A DNA stretch of 64,000 nucleotides from Apostichopus japonicus (GCF_037975245.1 NC_092561.1:15445001-15509000); one strand, 5' to 3'; positions 26,787-44,103 are shown, numbered from the stretch's first letter. Notes: generated from the letters alone by a model not told the origin. Numbers and translations: made by a program.

Positions 26787-27691
26787 AGGGGAGGTTGCAT
26801 TGCAATCGCCCATCGATTACCAACGGCTCTTTTAAGGGCCATCAAATCACCCAGAAAGATATACTCATTCCTCTCCTCAAACATGCTTGCGTCAGTGTCT
26901 TATTTCTCCTTTTAAGTTAGATGTATCAGCTAGCTGCAACCCCAATAATCGTGGGGCTTCGGACCCTCAGCCAAAAACCAAAGGTCAGAAACCCCAAGAT
27001 TTGATTGAAAACTCCTGCTGGACAGAAAACTAACATCCCATAAAAAAAAAAAAAAAATAAAGAAAATATATATAATGTATGTAGGGAACTTTTCACATGA
27101 TTTTGGCCGCAGGTTTTATGAATTAAGTATTTAGCAAGAGATCTTGGATTAGGGGATAAAGGGAACTTTATTATTATTATTATTATGAATAATTTTTGTA
27201 ACTTTTTGGGTTTGAAATAAAAATAGATATTGTGTTTGGCTGCTTCAATGAGCTTACTGGTAGCAATGCATCTGGGGGTGTTAAGTCAGATCCTAAGGGC
27301 TTTGTTATTAATAGTCTTAGAAATTTGAAACTTGTAACAACTAACGAGGCATATACTACCGCAAGTATTAATCGTTTCGCACCTTTCAATGTTATTAAGT
27401 CTGGAAATTTTTGTCGGTGTGTTACGTAATCAATTCGCAAAGCCAAGCCGAGGGAACGAGCATCAGCTCAAATTTTCCCCCGATCTACTGCGAGAGCCTA
27501 TTGAAATGCCCGAGGCAGGTAAACTGTTATGGCAGTGGTATTAAATTTAAGATCCGTGCTTTGAACGATAGAGATATTACTACGTTTTTAAGATTTACTT
27601 CTCTTGTATTGGAGATCGTTAACATACACGCTGATGTGTGTCAACCCATGTTAACACGCTTATAATACAAAGGCGATTAGGATAGAGGATC

Positions 27692-27723
<32 letters not shown>

Positions 27724-27992
27724 GATTAGGGGTTATGATTATGAGTTAGGGATAAGCTCACTTTGATTATTTATTAGTGAATTGCATCATGCACGAAGGG
27801 AATCACCAACCACCCAGCATAGAAGTAATAATAACAATAATAATGATAATCATTTAAAAAATAATAATAATAATAATAATGAGACGACAAGTTGCATGTT
27901 CGGAGGGAGAGAAAAATCTGCTCTAACTGGTAGATATGATGGCCCTTAAAAGAGCCGTTGGTTTTCGAGAATCCGTCGGAGACAGATACGAT

Positions 27993-28409
<417 letters not shown>

Positions 28410-29121
28410 TCAGTCTGTGTTCTATCAGTACAAAGATGTAATGAAGCACGGACTACAAGAAACCGCACGTTATAAGCAGCTCCCCTCAAACAACCCGCTA
28501 ATCGCGTCACTCGACCTGTGCTCGATTCTGATTGGCCGAGTGCGACAGCCGCGAGTCGTTCTGATTAGCTAAGCGGCAATGGCAAATTTCAGCAGCCTAA
28601 TTTAAGCGAACGGTAGTCAAAACTGCTCATGCCGGGCAGGAAAATGGTAGTCACTTTCATAAAGTATCTATTTCTTAGACTTTCTGCCATTTAAAATGAC
28701 GGAAAATTGGTGAAAACTCTTATCGAAAACCCTCGAGCTTCGCATTTGACAGTCAGTCAGCAATCCCCAATTGTGACGTCATGAACATTACCTTCGTCGA
28801 TTGGTCAGATTAGGCTAACACAGAGTTAGCGTCAAGTGTAATTTTACGTGTGATATTTTAACGAAATGACAGGGTGAAGCCAATATTCGACCATTCGGGA
28901 CAAATTTGGCCTTATCGAATTCACCCCTCACCGATATTTCACCACATAGAACATCACACGACGAACAAGAAACGGCATCAAACTCCGCCGAGCTTCCATT
29001 CCCACGGGTTCTGATGCAGACATCGGGGTAGTTCGCTTACGTCCGTTCAAAACATCGCCTGCTTGACGGGTATCGCTAATATAATGCCACACATTGAGGG
29101 ACTTTCTACATTTTACTGTGA

Positions 29122-29463
<342 letters not shown>

Positions 29464-30511
29464 ATGCATCTTTCCTGTCACGAAGACGAATCGAAATCCA
29501 ACGGCTCTTTTAAGGGCCATCAAATATCCCCAGAGAGAGTTACTCATTCCTCTCCCTCGAAACATGCAATTCGTCGTCTTAATTCTTTTCTTTGTGTGAG
29601 TGAATGTATGTGTGTGTGTATGTATACGCCAGCATCGGGCAAAATAAGTTATATGCATAGGCAATTTTGCTAGAAATTTCAAAACACCGTAATTGAAATC
29701 CACCCCCTCCCTCAAGTGAAGTCCCCCCCCCCCTTTAGTAATCCCTACCTAATTGGCTCTCCAGTTCCGACCTCCTGTTTATTTATATAGACAACTTTCC
29801 CTAGAAAAAAAAAAACAAGTGTCTATTCTACAAAACTTCAATATTATCCCCGTAGGACCTCTTGCGAAGGTCGAGCAGGGGTAAACTCCTTTTATTTATA
29901 CTCAAGTGAAGTCGGTTATTATACGTAATAAAATTCTGCAACAACCCCCAGTTCACCAATACAGCAAACCAGTGAAGTTCTAAGACATACGACCCAACAA
30001 GCAAGACAATACGAACTTCCCCCACCCCTCCACCCCCCTCCCGAATCGCTACTTGTCCATTGAACACAATGCATGCACGACTGTACCGTTACACGATTAG
30101 TCCCAAATGTGAGACAACATATCATTTGAAAATGCGCCCTTTTTTACCACTGCCAGAACAGTTTCCCTTGCCTCGGGCATTTTATTTGGCTCACGCGGTA
30201 GATCACTGGTAATGTGAGCCGAGGAAGTTACTTTTCCAAGCTCGTTCCCTTCGCTAGGCTTGGCGAGTCGATTACGTAACACGCATGCTATTGTTCCAGA
30301 CTAATTAGCTAGAAAGGTGCAGAAGTTGACAGTGGCGAAAAATGAACGTCAGTCTTACTAAAGAGCGGATTTTCATATGTGGCTATGTCGCGATCATCGC
30401 AAGTGAAACTATTGAGTGTTTGTGTGTGGTGGGGGAGGACCTAGAGGTTATTTATCGTTATTGTTGGATTTATTATGGATTATTATGGATTCTAATACCT
30501 GCCTGTCTTGT

Positions 30512-31235
30512 CTCCTTACACCGTACAAACCTAGCAGAACCCTACGGTCATCATCGCAGGAATTGCTCAAGGAGAAGAGAACAAGATGCAAGACCGGCGA
30601 CAGAGCCTTCTCAGTCAGCGCTCCCAGAATGCCTATACCGAACTCTGTGAGTGTATGCATTTCTCTTACCACTTTTAAAAACTGCTTTGAAAGCATATTA
30701 TGTTCGACTCGCTTTTACTGTGTGATTGACTGTGTTTTAACTGTCATTGTGCATAGATACTACGTTTGGAACTAGTTACTTAATTCTGAACATTTGATTT
30801 TTTTAAATATTTATCTTTCATTTATTTAGTACGTTTAGACTCTATTTTGTATCGTTTAGTATTGGGTATTTGATCTGTTTTAGGATTTTGTAATAATTCT
30901 CATACTGTAATGTTTTTTTTTTTTTGTAATTTAAAAATTTTCATTTATTTACTACGTTTAGGGCTCTATTTTGTATCGTTTAGTATTTAGGCTTTTACAA
31001 TAATTCTCTTACTGTACTATAGTTCCTCATACTTATATATATTTAAACCTGGACTATGATTGAATCTATTTACATGCTTCTGAAATTGTTTTGGAGTATA
31101 TGCGTTTTAGTATCGTTTAGTACGGGTGTGTTTTTTTTATATTGTTGCCTTTGGCTTTTACTTTTTTTCTCTTTTTTTTGCGCAGCTTTGCTGATTATGC
31201 GCTATATAAATATCACTTATTAATATTATTATTAT
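30512..31235 (+). mobile_element. LINE 3'-end remnant, unit 4
   Basis: Copy of 7423-8146. Confidence 0.75.
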
Positions 31236-31441
31236 CGATAAATGGGCCCCAGAACGTGATCAACTACACGGTCAATGGCTTGAGAGTAACAGGTACATAT
31301 GATACAATGTAAGATTACTTAAAATAAGAGACAACGAAACTGCATGTTTGAGGAGGGGGAGATAAGTCTGCCGTTTCTGGAATATAGGATGGCCCTTAAA
31401 AGAGCCGTTGGATGTCGAGCCTTCTACACGAGAAGAACAAT

Positions 31442-31813
31442 CTACTTGGAGGTGGTGTACTTGGTGACAGCCTTGGTACCCTCTGAGACGGCATGCTTGG
31501 CGAGCTCACCAGGCAGCAACAGTCTGACGGCGGTCTGGACCTCCCGACTGGTGATGGTGGACTTCCTGTTGTAGTGGGCCAAACGGGAAGCTTCGGCGGC
31601 GATACGCTCGAAGATGTCGTTCACGAAGCTGTTCATGATAGACATAGCACGGCTAGAGATACCGGTGTCTGGGTGGACCTGCTTCATGACTTTGTAGATG
31701 TAGATACTGTAAGTCTCACGCCTGGTCCTTCGCCTCTTCTTGTCTCCTGGGTTGCGAGGTGCCTTGGACTTGGCGGCCTTCTTTGCTCCCTTTCCTGCAG
31801 CTTTTGGTGCCAT
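31442..31813 (-). CDS. H2B: Histone H2B, unit 4
   Basis: Protein identical to 8353-8724. Stem-loop at 31391-31406 (minus). Confidence 0.98.
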   Translation of the reverse strand: MAPKAAGKGAKKAAKSKAPRNPGDKKRRRTRRETYSIYIYKVMKQVHPDTGISSRAMSIMNSFVNDIFERIAAEASRLAHYNRKSTITSREVQTAVRLLLPGELAKHAVSEGTKAVTKYTTSK

Positions 31814-32177
31814 TTTGGACGTGAAGTTTTCGTTGCGATACGGTAAGTAAAGCGATGAATGAATGAGTGTCCTCCACGCTGCGAAATGTATTTATGACAG
31901 ATTTGATATCACTTCAGCGAAGCAGAAAAACTTCCCATATTGACAAAGCACGTGCTATGCATTGCACAGCACACACGAGCTGGCCAATCACAATGCGGAA
32001 GCTTTTCTTAATTCTTTCACGCATTGTACGATCAGGGCAAAGGGTGGCATAGAATCCCCTCATAAGGGCACTGTGCTGTAGCTTTAGAGTCCGGACTACT
32101 TGAATGAGAGCTTTCCGGCAGGCAAATCATTTCTTTGATTCGTTTCAAGTCGAAAACATACCCAAATTTACTTCATC

Positions 32178-32558
32178 ATGACTGGCAGGGGCAAAGGTGG
32201 TAAGGCCAGGGCAAAGGCCAAGAGTCGATCTGCAAGAGCAGGGCTTCAATTCCCAGTAGGTCGTGTACACAGGTTCCTGCGAAGAGGAAATTACGCCCAG
32301 AGGATCGGCGCTGGCGCACCCGTCTACCTGGCTGCCGTACTAGAGTACCTCGCCGCCGAGATCTTGGAATTGGCCGGTAACGCTGCACGTGACAACAAGA
32401 AGACCAGGATCATCCCCCGTCATCTCCAACTCGCCATCCGAAACGACGAGGAGTTGAACAAACTCTTGAGCGGAGTCACCATCGCCCAGGGAGGTGTTCT
32501 TCCAAACATCCAGGCTGTCCTTCTACCCAAGAAGACATCCGGAGGCAAGAAGGCTTAA
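32178..32558 (+). CDS. H2A: Histone H2A, unit 5
   Basis: Protein identical to 9089-9469. Stem-loop at 32597-32612. Confidence 0.98.
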   Translation: MTGRGKGGKARAKAKSRSARAGLQFPVGRVHRFLRRGNYAQRIGAGAPVYLAAVLEYLAAEILELAGNAARDNKKTRIIPRHLQLAIRNDEELNKLLSGVTIAQGGVLPNIQAVLLPKKTSGGKKA

Positions 32559-33463
32559 AGGGGAGGTTGCATTGCAATCGCCCATCGATTACCAACGGCT
32601 CTTTTAAGGGCCATCAAATCACCCAGAAAGATATACTCATTCCTCTCCTCAAACATGCTTGCGTCAGTGTCTTATTTCTCCTTTTAAGTTAGATGTATCA
32701 GCTAGCTGCAACCCCAATAATCGTGGGGCTTCGGACCCTCAGCCAAAAACCAAAGGTCAGAAACCCCAAGATTTGATTGAAAACTCCTGCTGGACAGAAA
32801 ACTAACATCCCATAAAAAAAAAAAAAAAATAAAGAAAATATATATAATGTATGTAGGGAACTTTTCACATGATTTTGGCCGCAGGTTTTATGAATTAAGT
32901 ATTTAGCAAGAGATCTTGGATTAGGGGATAAAGGGAACTTTATTATTATTATTATTATGAATAATTTTTGTAACTTTTTGGGTTTGAAATAAAAATAGAT
33001 ATTGTGTTTGGCTGCTTCAATGAGCTTACTGGTAGCAATGCATCTGGGGGTGTTAAGTCAGATCCTAAGGGCTTTGTTATTAATAGTCTTAGAAATTTGA
33101 AACTTGTAACAACTAACGAGGCATATACTACCGCAAGTATTAATCGTTTCGCACCTTTCAATGTTATTAAGTCTGGAAATTTTTGTCGGTGTGTTACGTA
33201 ATCAATTCGCAAAGCCAAGCCGAGGGAACGAGCATCAGCTCAAATTTTCCCCCGATCTACTGCGAGAGCCTATTGAAATGCCCGAGGCAGGTAAACTGTT
33301 ATGGCAGTGGTATTAAATTTAAGATCCGTGCTTTGAACGATAGAGATATTACTACGTTTTTAAGATTTACTTCTCTTGTATTGGAGATCGTTAACATACA
33401 CGCTGATGTGTGTCAACCCATGTTAACACGCTTATAATACAAAGGCGATTAGGATAGAGGATC

Positions 33464-33495
<32 letters not shown>

Positions 33496-33764
33496 GATTA
33501 GGGGTTATGATTATGAGTTAGGGATAAGCTCACTTTGATTATTTATTAGTGAATTGCATCATGCACGAAGGGAATCACCAACCACCCAGCATAGAAGTAA
33601 TAATAACAATAATAATGATAATCATTTAAAAAATAATAATAATAATAATAATGAGACGACAAGTTGCATGTTCGGAGGGAGAGAAAAATCTGCTCTAACT
33701 GGTAGATATGATGGCCCTTAAAAGAGCCGTTGGTTTTCGAGAATCCGTCGGAGACAGATACGAT

Positions 33765-34181
<417 letters not shown>

Positions 34182-34893
34182 TCAGTCTGTGTTCTATCAG
34201 TACAAAGATGTAATGAAGCACGGACTACAAGAAACCGCACGTTATAAGCAGCTCCCCTCAAACAACCCGCTAATCGCGTCACTCGACCTGTGCTCGATTC
34301 TGATTGGCCGAGTGCGACAGCCGCGAGTCGTTCTGATTAGCTAAGCGGCAATGGCAAATTTCAGCAGCCTAATTTAAGCGAACGGTAGTCAAAACTGCTC
34401 ATGCCGGGCAGGAAAATGGTAGTCACTTTCATAAAGTATCTATTTCTTAGACTTTCTGCCATTTAAAATGACGGAAAATTGGTGAAAACTCTTATCGAAA
34501 ACCCTCGAGCTTCGCATTTGACAGTCAGTCAGCAATCCCCAATTGTGACGTCATGAACATTACCTTCGTCGATTGGTCAGATTAGGCTAACACAGAGTTA
34601 GCGTCAAGTGTAATTTTACGTGTGATATTTTAACGAAATGACAGGGTGAAGCCAATATTCGACCATTCGGGACAAATTTGGCCTTATCGAATTCACCCCT
34701 CACCGATATTTCACCACATAGAACATCACACGACGAACAAGAAACGGCATCAAACTCCGCCGAGCTTCCATTCCCACGGGTTCTGATGCAGACATCGGGG
34801 TAGTTCGCTTACGTCCGTTCAAAACATCGCCTGCTTGACGGGTATCGCTAATATAATGCCACACATTGAGGGACTTTCTACATTTTACTGTGA

Positions 34894-35235
<342 letters not shown>

Positions 35236-36283
35236 ATGCATCTTTCCTGTCACGAAGACGAATCGAAATCCAACGGCTCTTTTAAGGGCCATCAAATATC
35301 CCCAGAGAGAGTTACTCATTCCTCTCCCTCGAAACATGCAATTCGTCGTCTTAATTCTTTTCTTTGTGTGAGTGAATGTATGTGTGTGTGTATGTATACG
35401 CCAGCATCGGGCAAAATAAGTTATATGCATAGGCAATTTTGCTAGAAATTTCAAAACACCGTAATTGAAATCCACCCCCTCCCTCAAGTGAAGTCCCCCC
35501 CCCCCTTTAGTAATCCCTACCTAATTGGCTCTCCAGTTCCGACCTCCTGTTTATTTATATAGACAACTTTCCCTAGAAAAAAAAAAACAAGTGTCTATTC
35601 TACAAAACTTCAATATTATCCCCGTAGGACCTCTTGCGAAGGTCGAGCAGGGGTAAACTCCTTTTATTTATACTCAAGTGAAGTCGGTTATTATACGTAA
35701 TAAAATTCTGCAACAACCCCCAGTTCACCAATACAGCAAACCAGTGAAGTTCTAAGACATACGACCCAACAAGCAAGACAATACGAACTTCCCCCACCCC
35801 TCCACCCCCCTCCCGAATCGCTACTTGTCCATTGAACACAATGCATGCACGACTGTACCGTTACACGATTAGTCCCAAATGTGAGACAACATATCATTTG
35901 AAAATGCGCCCTTTTTTACCACTGCCAGAACAGTTTCCCTTGCCTCGGGCATTTTATTTGGCTCACGCGGTAGATCACTGGTAATGTGAGCCGAGGAAGT
36001 TACTTTTCCAAGCTCGTTCCCTTCGCTAGGCTTGGCGAGTCGATTACGTAACACGCATGCTATTGTTCCAGACTAATTAGCTAGAAAGGTGCAGAAGTTG
36101 ACAGTGGCGAAAAATGAACGTCAGTCTTACTAAAGAGCGGATTTTCATATGTGGCTATGTCGCGATCATCGCAAGTGAAACTATTGAGTGTTTGTGTGTG
36201 GTGGGGGAGGACCTAGAGGTTATTTATCGTTATTGTTGGATTTATTATGGATTATTATGGATTCTAATACCTGCCTGTCTTGT

Positions 36284-37007
36284 CTCCTTACACCGTACAA
36301 ACCTAGCAGAACCCTACGGTCATCATCGCAGGAATTGCTCAAGGAGAAGAGAACAAGATGCAAGACCGGCGACAGAGCCTTCTCAGTCAGCGCTCCCAGA
36401 ATGCCTATACCGAACTCTGTGAGTGTATGCATTTCTCTTACCACTTTTAAAAACTGCTTTGAAAGCATATTATGTTCGACTCGCTTTTACTGTGTGATTG
36501 ACTGTGTTTTAACTGTCATTGTGCATAGATACTACGTTTGGAACTAGTTACTTAATTCTGAACATTTGATTTTTTTAAATATTTATCTTTCATTTATTTA
36601 GTACGTTTAGACTCTATTTTGTATCGTTTAGTATTGGGTATTTGATCTGTTTTAGGATTTTGTAATAATTCTCATACTGTAATGTTTTGTTTTTTTTGTA
36701 ATTTAAAAATTTTCATTTATTTACTACGTTTAGGGCTCTATTTTGTATCGTTTAGTATTTAGGCTTTTACAATAATTCTCTTACTGTACTATAGTTCCTC
36801 ATACTTATATATATTTAAACCTGGACTATGATTGAATCTATTTACATGCTTCTGAAATTGTTTTGGAGTATATGCGTTTTAGTATCGTTTAGTACGGGTG
36901 TGTTTTTTTTATATTGTTGCCTTTGGCTTTTACTTTTTTTCTCTTTTTTTTGCGCAGCTTTGCTGATTATGCGCTATATAAATATCACTTATTAATATTA
37001 TTATTAT
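36284..37007 (+). mobile_element. LINE 3'-end remnant, unit 5
   Basis: Copy of 7423-8146, with a G interrupting the T run of its 3' UTR at about 36689. None of the other eight copies has this change. Confidence 0.75.
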
Positions 37008-37213
37008 CGATAAATGGGCCCCAGAACGTGATCAACTACACGGTCAATGGCTTGAGAGTAACAGGTACATATGATACAATGTAAGATTACTTAAAATAAG
37101 AGACAACGAAACTGCATGTTTGAGGAGGGGGAGATAAGTCTGCCGTTTCTGGAATATAGGATGGCCCTTAAAAGAGCCGTTGGATGTCGAGCCTTCTACA
37201 CGAGAAGAACAAT

Positions 37214-37585
37214 CTACTTGGAGGTGGTGTACTTGGTGACAGCCTTGGTACCCTCTGAGACGGCATGCTTGGCGAGCTCACCAGGCAGCAACAGTCTGAC
37301 GGCGGTCTGGACCTCCCGACTGGTGATGGTGGACTTCCTGTTGTAGTGGGCCAAACGGGAAGCTTCGGCGGCGATACGCTCGAAGATGTCGTTCACGAAG
37401 CTGTTCATGATAGACATAGCACGGCTAGAGATACCGGTGTCTGGGTGGACCTGCTTCATGACTTTGTAGATGTAGATACTGTAAGTCTCACGCCTGGTCC
37501 TTCGCCTCTTCTTGTCTCCTGGGTTGCGAGGTGCCTTGGACTTGGCGGCCTTCTTTGCTCCCTTTCCTGCAGCTTTTGGTGCCAT
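37214..37585 (-). CDS. H2B: Histone H2B, unit 5
   Basis: Protein identical to 8353-8724. Stem-loop at 37163-37178 (minus). The promoter carries the variant T at 37709. Confidence 0.98.
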   Translation of the reverse strand: MAPKAAGKGAKKAAKSKAPRNPGDKKRRRTRRETYSIYIYKVMKQVHPDTGISSRAMSIMNSFVNDIFERIAAEASRLAHYNRKSTITSREVQTAVRLLLPGELAKHAVSEGTKAVTKYTTSK

Positions 37586-37949
37586 TTTGGACGTGAAGTT
37601 TTCGTTGCGATACGGTAAGTAAAGCGATGAATGAATGAGTGTCCTCCACGCTGCGAAATGTATTTATGACAGATTTGATATCACTTCAGCGAAGCAGAAA
37701 AACTTCCCTTATTGACAAAGCACGTGCTATGCATTGCACAGCACACACGAGCTGGCCAATCACAATGCGGAAGCTTTTCTTAATTCTTTCACGCATTGTA
37801 CGATCAGGGCAAAGGGTGGCATAGAATCCCCTCATAAGGGCACTGTGCTGTAGCTTTAGAGTCCGGACTACTTGAATGAGAGCTTTCCGGCAGGCAAATC
37901 ATTTCTTTGATTCGTTTCAAGTCGAAAACATACCCAAATTTACTTCATC

Positions 37950-38330
37950 ATGACTGGCAGGGGCAAAGGTGGTAAGGCCAGGGCAAAGGCCAAGAGTCGA
38001 TCTGCAAGAGCAGGGCTTCAATTCCCAGTAGGTCGTGTACACAGGTTCCTGCGAAGAGGAAATTACGCCCAGAGGATCGGCGCTGGCGCACCCGTCTACC
38101 TGGCTGCCGTACTAGAGTACCTCGCCGCCGAGATCTTGGAATTGGCCGGTAACGCTGCACGTGACAACAAGAAGACCAGGATCATCCCCCGTCATCTCCA
38201 ACTCGCCATCCGAAACGACGAGGAGTTGAACAAACTCTTGAGCGGAGTCACCATCGCCCAGGGAGGTGTTCTTCCAAACATCCAGGCTGTCCTTCTACCC
38301 AAGAAGACATCCGGAGGCAAGAAGGCTTAA
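37950..38330 (+). CDS. H2A: Histone H2A, unit 6
   Basis: Protein identical to 9089-9469. Stem-loop at 38369-38384. The spacer variant G at 38616 is shared with unit 3. Confidence 0.98.
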   Translation: MTGRGKGGKARAKAKSRSARAGLQFPVGRVHRFLRRGNYAQRIGAGAPVYLAAVLEYLAAEILELAGNAARDNKKTRIIPRHLQLAIRNDEELNKLLSGVTIAQGGVLPNIQAVLLPKKTSGGKKA

Positions 38331-39235
38331 AGGGGAGGTTGCATTGCAATCGCCCATCGATTACCAACGGCTCTTTTAAGGGCCATCAAATCACCCAGAA
38401 AGATATACTCATTCCTCTCCTCAAACATGCTTGCGTCAGTGTCTTATTTCTCCTTTTAAGTTAGATGTATCAGCTAGCTGCAACCCCAATAATCGTGGGG
38501 CTTCGGACCCTCAGCCAAAAACCAAAGGTCAGAAACCCCAAGATTTGATTGAAAACTCCTGCTGGACAGAAAACTAACATCCCATAAAAAAAAAAAAAAA
38601 ATAAAGAAAATATATGTAATGTATGTAGGGAACTTTTCACATGATTTTGGCCGCAGGTTTTATGAATTAAGTATTTAGCAAGAGATCTTGGATTAGGGGA
38701 TAAAGGGAACTTTATTATTATTATTATTATGAATAATTTTTGTAACTTTTTGGGTTTGAAATAAAAATAGATATTGTGTTTGGCTGCTTCAATGAGCTTA
38801 CTGGTAGCAATGCATCTGGGGGTGTTAAGTCAGATCCTAAGGGCTTTGTTATTAATAGTCTTAGAAATTTGAAACTTGTAACAACTAACGAGGCATATAC
38901 TACCGCAAGTATTAATCGTTTCGCACCTTTCAATGTTATTAAGTCTGGAAATTTTTGTCGGTGTGTTACGTAATCAATTCGCAAAGCCAAGCCGAGGGAA
39001 CGAGCATCAGCTCAAATTTTCCCCCGATCTACTGCGAGAGCCTATTGAAATGCCCGAGGCAGGTAAACTGTTATGGCAGTGGTATTAAATTTAAGATCCG
39101 TGCTTTGAACGATAGAGATATTACTACGTTTTTAAGATTTACTTCTCTTGTATTGGAGATCGTTAACATACACGCTGATGTGTGTCAACCCATGTTAACA
39201 CGCTTATAATACAAAGGCGATTAGGATAGAGGATC

Positions 39236-39267
<32 letters not shown>

Positions 39268-39536
39268 GATTAGGGGTTATGATTATGAGTTAGGGATAAG
39301 CTCACTTTGATTATTTATTAGTGAATTGCATCATGCACGAAGGGAATCACCAACCACCCAGCATAGAAGTAATAATAACAATAATAATGATAATCATTTA
39401 AAAAATAATAATAATAATAATAATGAGACGACAAGTTGCATGTTCGGAGGGAGAGAAAAATCTGCTCTAACTGGTAGATATGATGGCCCTTAAAAGAGCC
39501 GTTGGTTTTCGAGAATCCGTCGGAGACAGATACGAT

Positions 39537-39953
<417 letters not shown>

Positions 39954-40665
39954 TCAGTCTGTGTTCTATCAGTACAAAGATGTAATGAAGCACGGACTAC
40001 AAGAAACCGCACGTTATAAGCAGCTCCCCTCAAACAACCCGCTAATCGCGTCACTCGACCTGTGCTCGATTCTGATTGGCCGAGTGCGACAGCCGCGAGT
40101 CGTTCTGATTAGCTAAGCGGCAATGGCAAATTTCAGCAGCCTAATTTAAGCGAACGGTAGTCAAAACTGCTCATGCCGGGCAGGAAAATGGTAGTCACTT
40201 TCATAAAGTATCTATTTCTTAGACTTTCTGCCATTTAAAATGACGGAAAATTGGTGAAAACTCTTATCGAAAACCCTCGAGCTTCGCATTTGACAGTCAG
40301 TCAGCAATCCCCAATTGTGACGTCATGAACATTACCTTCGTCGATTGGTCAGATTAGGCTAACACAGAGTTAGCGTCAAGTGTAATTTTACGTGTGATAT
40401 TTTAACGAAATGACAGGGTGAAGCCAATATTCGACCATTCGGGACAAATTTGGCCTTATCGAATTCACCCCTCACCGATATTTCACCACATAGAACATCA
40501 CACGACGAACAAGAAACGGCATCAAACTCCGCCGAGCTTCCATTCCCACGGGTTCTGATGCAGACATCGGGGTAGTTCGCTTACGTCCGTTCAAAACATC
40601 GCCTGCTTGACGGGTATCGCTAATATAATGCCACACATTGAGGGACTTTCTACATTTTACTGTGA

Positions 40666-41007
<342 letters not shown>

Positions 41008-42056
41008 ATGCATCTTTCCTGTCACGAAGACGAATCGAAATCCAACGGCTCTTTTAAGGGCCATCAAATATCCCCAGAGAGAGTTACTCATTCCTCTCCC
41101 TCGAAACATGCAATTCGTCGTCTTAATTCTTTTCTTTGTGTGAGTGAATGTATGTGTGTGTGTATGTATACGCCAGCATCGGGCAAAATAAGTTATATGC
41201 ATAGGCAATTTTGCTAGAAATTTCAAAACACCGTAATTGAAATCCACCCCCTCCCTCAAGTGAAGTCCCCCCCCCCCCTTTAGTAATCCCTACCTAATTG
41301 GCTCTCCAGTTCCGACCTCCTGTTTATTTATATAGACAACTTTCCCTAGAAAAAAAAAAACAAGTGTCTATTCTACAAAACTTCAATATTATCCCCGTAG
41401 GACCTCCTGCGAAGGTCGAGCAGGGGTAAACTCCTTTTATTTATACTCAAGTGAAGTCGGTTATTATACGTAATAAAATTCTGCAACAACCCCCAGTTCA
41501 CCAATACAGCAAACCAGTGAAGTTCTAAGACATACGACCCAACAAGCAAGACAATACGAACTTCCCCCACCCCTCCACCCCCCTCCCGAATCGCTACTTG
41601 TCCATTGAACACAATGCATGCACGACTGTACCGTTACACGATTAGTCCCAAATGTGAGACAACATATCATTTGAAAATGCGCCCTTTTTTACCACTGCCA
41701 GAACAGTTTCCCTTGCCTCGGGCATTTTATTTGGCTCACGCGGTAGATCACTGGTAATGTGAGCCGAGGAAGTTACTTTTCCAAGCTCGTTCCCTTCGCT
41801 AGGCTTGGCGAGTCGATTACGTAACACGCATGCTATTGTTCCAGACTAATTAGCTAGAAAGGTGCAGAAGTTGACAGTGGCGAAAAATGAACGTCAGTCT
41901 TACTAAAGAGCGGATTTTCATATGTGGCTATGTCGCGATCATCGCAAGTGAAACTATTGAGTGTTTGTGTGTGGTGGGGGAGGACCTAGAGGTTATTTAT
42001 CGTTATTGTTGGATTTATTATGGATTATTATGGATTCTAATACCTGCCTGTCTTGT

Positions 42057-42780
42057 CTCCTTACACCGTACAAACCTAGCAGAACCCTACGGTCATCATC
42101 GCAGGAATTGCTCAAGGAGAAGAGAACAAGATGCAAGACCGGCGACAGAGCCTTCTCAGTCAGCGCTCCCAGAATGCCTATACCGAACTCTGTGAGTGTA
42201 TGCATTTCTCTTACCACTTTTAAAAACTGCTTTGAAAGCATATTATGTTCGACTCGCTTTTACTGTGTGATTGACTGTGTTTTAACTGTCATTGTGCATA
42301 GATACTACGTTTGGAACTAGTTACTTAATTCTGAACATTTGATTTTTTTAAATATTTATCTTTCATTTATTTAGTACGTTTAGACTCTATTTTGTATCGT
42401 TTAGTATTGGGTATTTGATCTGTTTTAGGATTTTGTAATAATTCTCATACTGTAATGTTTTTTTTTTTTTGTAATTTAAAAATTTTCATTTATTTACTAC
42501 GTTTAGGGCTCTATTTTGTATCGTTTAGTATTTAGGCTTTTACAATAATTCTCTTACTGTACTATAGTTCCTCATACTTATATATATTTAAACCTGGACT
42601 ATGATTGAATCTATTTACATGCTTCTGAAATTGTTTTGGAGTATATGCGTTTTAGTATCGTTTAGTACGGGTGTGTTTTTTTTATATTGTTGCCTTTGGC
42701 TTTTACTTTTTTTCTCTTTTTTTTGCGCAGCTTTGCTGATTATGCGCTATATAAATATCACTTATTAATATTATTATTAT
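42057..42780 (+). mobile_element. LINE 3'-end remnant, unit 6
   Basis: Copy of 7423-8146. Confidence 0.75.
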
Positions 42781-42986
42781 CGATAAATGGGCCCCAGAAC
42801 GTGATCAACTACACGGTCAATGGCTTGAGAGTAACAGGTACATATGATACAATGTAAGATTACTTAAAATAAGAGACAACGAAACTGCATGTTTGAGGAG
42901 GGGGAGATAAGTCTGCCGTTTCTGGAATATAGGATGGCCCTTAAAAGAGCCGTTGGATGTCGAGCCTTCTACACGAGAAGAACAAT

Positions 42987-43358
42987 CTACTTGGAGGTGG
43001 TGTACTTGGTGACAGCCTTGGTACCCTCTGAGACGGCATGCTTGGCGAGCTCACCAGGCAGCAACAGTCTGACGGCGGTCTGGACCTCCCGACTGGTGAT
43101 GGTGGACTTCCTGTTGTAGTGGGCCAAACGGGAAGCTTCGGCGGCGATACGCTCGAAGATGTCGTTCACGAAGCTGTTCATGATAGACATAGCACGGCTA
43201 GAGATACCGGTGTCTGGGTGGACCTGCTTCATGACTTTGTAGATGTAGATACTGTAAGTCTCACGCCTGGTCCTTCGCCTCTTCTTGTCTCCTGGGTTGC
43301 GAGGTGCCTTGGACTTGGCGGCCTTCTTTGCTCCCTTTCCTGCAGCTTTTGGTGCCAT
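42987..43358 (-). CDS. H2B: Histone H2B, unit 6
   Basis: Protein identical to 8353-8724. Stem-loop at 42936-42951 (minus). Confidence 0.98.
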   Translation of the reverse strand: MAPKAAGKGAKKAAKSKAPRNPGDKKRRRTRRETYSIYIYKVMKQVHPDTGISSRAMSIMNSFVNDIFERIAAEASRLAHYNRKSTITSREVQTAVRLLLPGELAKHAVSEGTKAVTKYTTSK

Positions 43359-43722
43359 TTTGGACGTGAAGTTTTCGTTGCGATACGGTAAGTAAAGCGA
43401 TGAATGAATGAGTGTCCTCCACGCTGCGAAATGTATTTATGACAGATTTGATATCACTTCAGCGAAGCAGAAAAACTTCCCATATTGACAAAGCACGTGC
43501 TATGCATTGCACAGCACACACGAGCTGGCCAATCACAATGCGGAAGCTTTTCTTAATTCTTTCACGCATTGTACGATCAGGGCAAAGGGTGGCATAGAAT
43601 CCCCTCATAAGGGCACTGTGCTGTAGCTTTAGAGTCCGGACTACTTGAATGAGAGCTTTCCGGCAGGCAAATCATTTCTTTGATTCGTTTCAAGTCGAAA
43701 ACATACCCAAATTTACTTCATC

Positions 43723-44103
43723 ATGACTGGCAGGGGCAAAGGTGGTAAGGCCAGGGCAAAGGCCAAGAGTCGATCTGCAAGAGCAGGGCTTCAATTCCCA
43801 GTAGGTCGTGTACACAGGTTCCTGCGAAGAGGAAATTACGCCCAGAGGATCGGCGCTGGCGCACCCGTCTACCTGGCTGCCGTACTAGAGTACCTCGCCG
43901 CCGAGATCTTGGAATTGGCCGGTAACGCTGCACGTGACAACAAGAAGACCAGGATCATCCCCCGTCATCTCCAACTCGCCATCCGAAACGACGAGGAGTT
44001 GAACAAACTCTTGAGCGGAGTCACCATCGCCCAGGGAGGTGTTCTTCCAAACATCCAGGCTGTCCTTCTACCCAAGAAGACATCCGGAGGCAAGAAGGCT
44101 TAA
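43723..44103 (+). CDS. H2A: Histone H2A, unit 7
   Basis: Protein identical to 9089-9469. Stem-loop at 44142-44157. Confidence 0.98.
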   Translation: MTGRGKGGKARAKAKSRSARAGLQFPVGRVHRFLRRGNYAQRIGAGAPVYLAAVLEYLAAEILELAGNAARDNKKTRIIPRHLQLAIRNDEELNKLLSGVTIAQGGVLPNIQAVLLPKKTSGGKKA

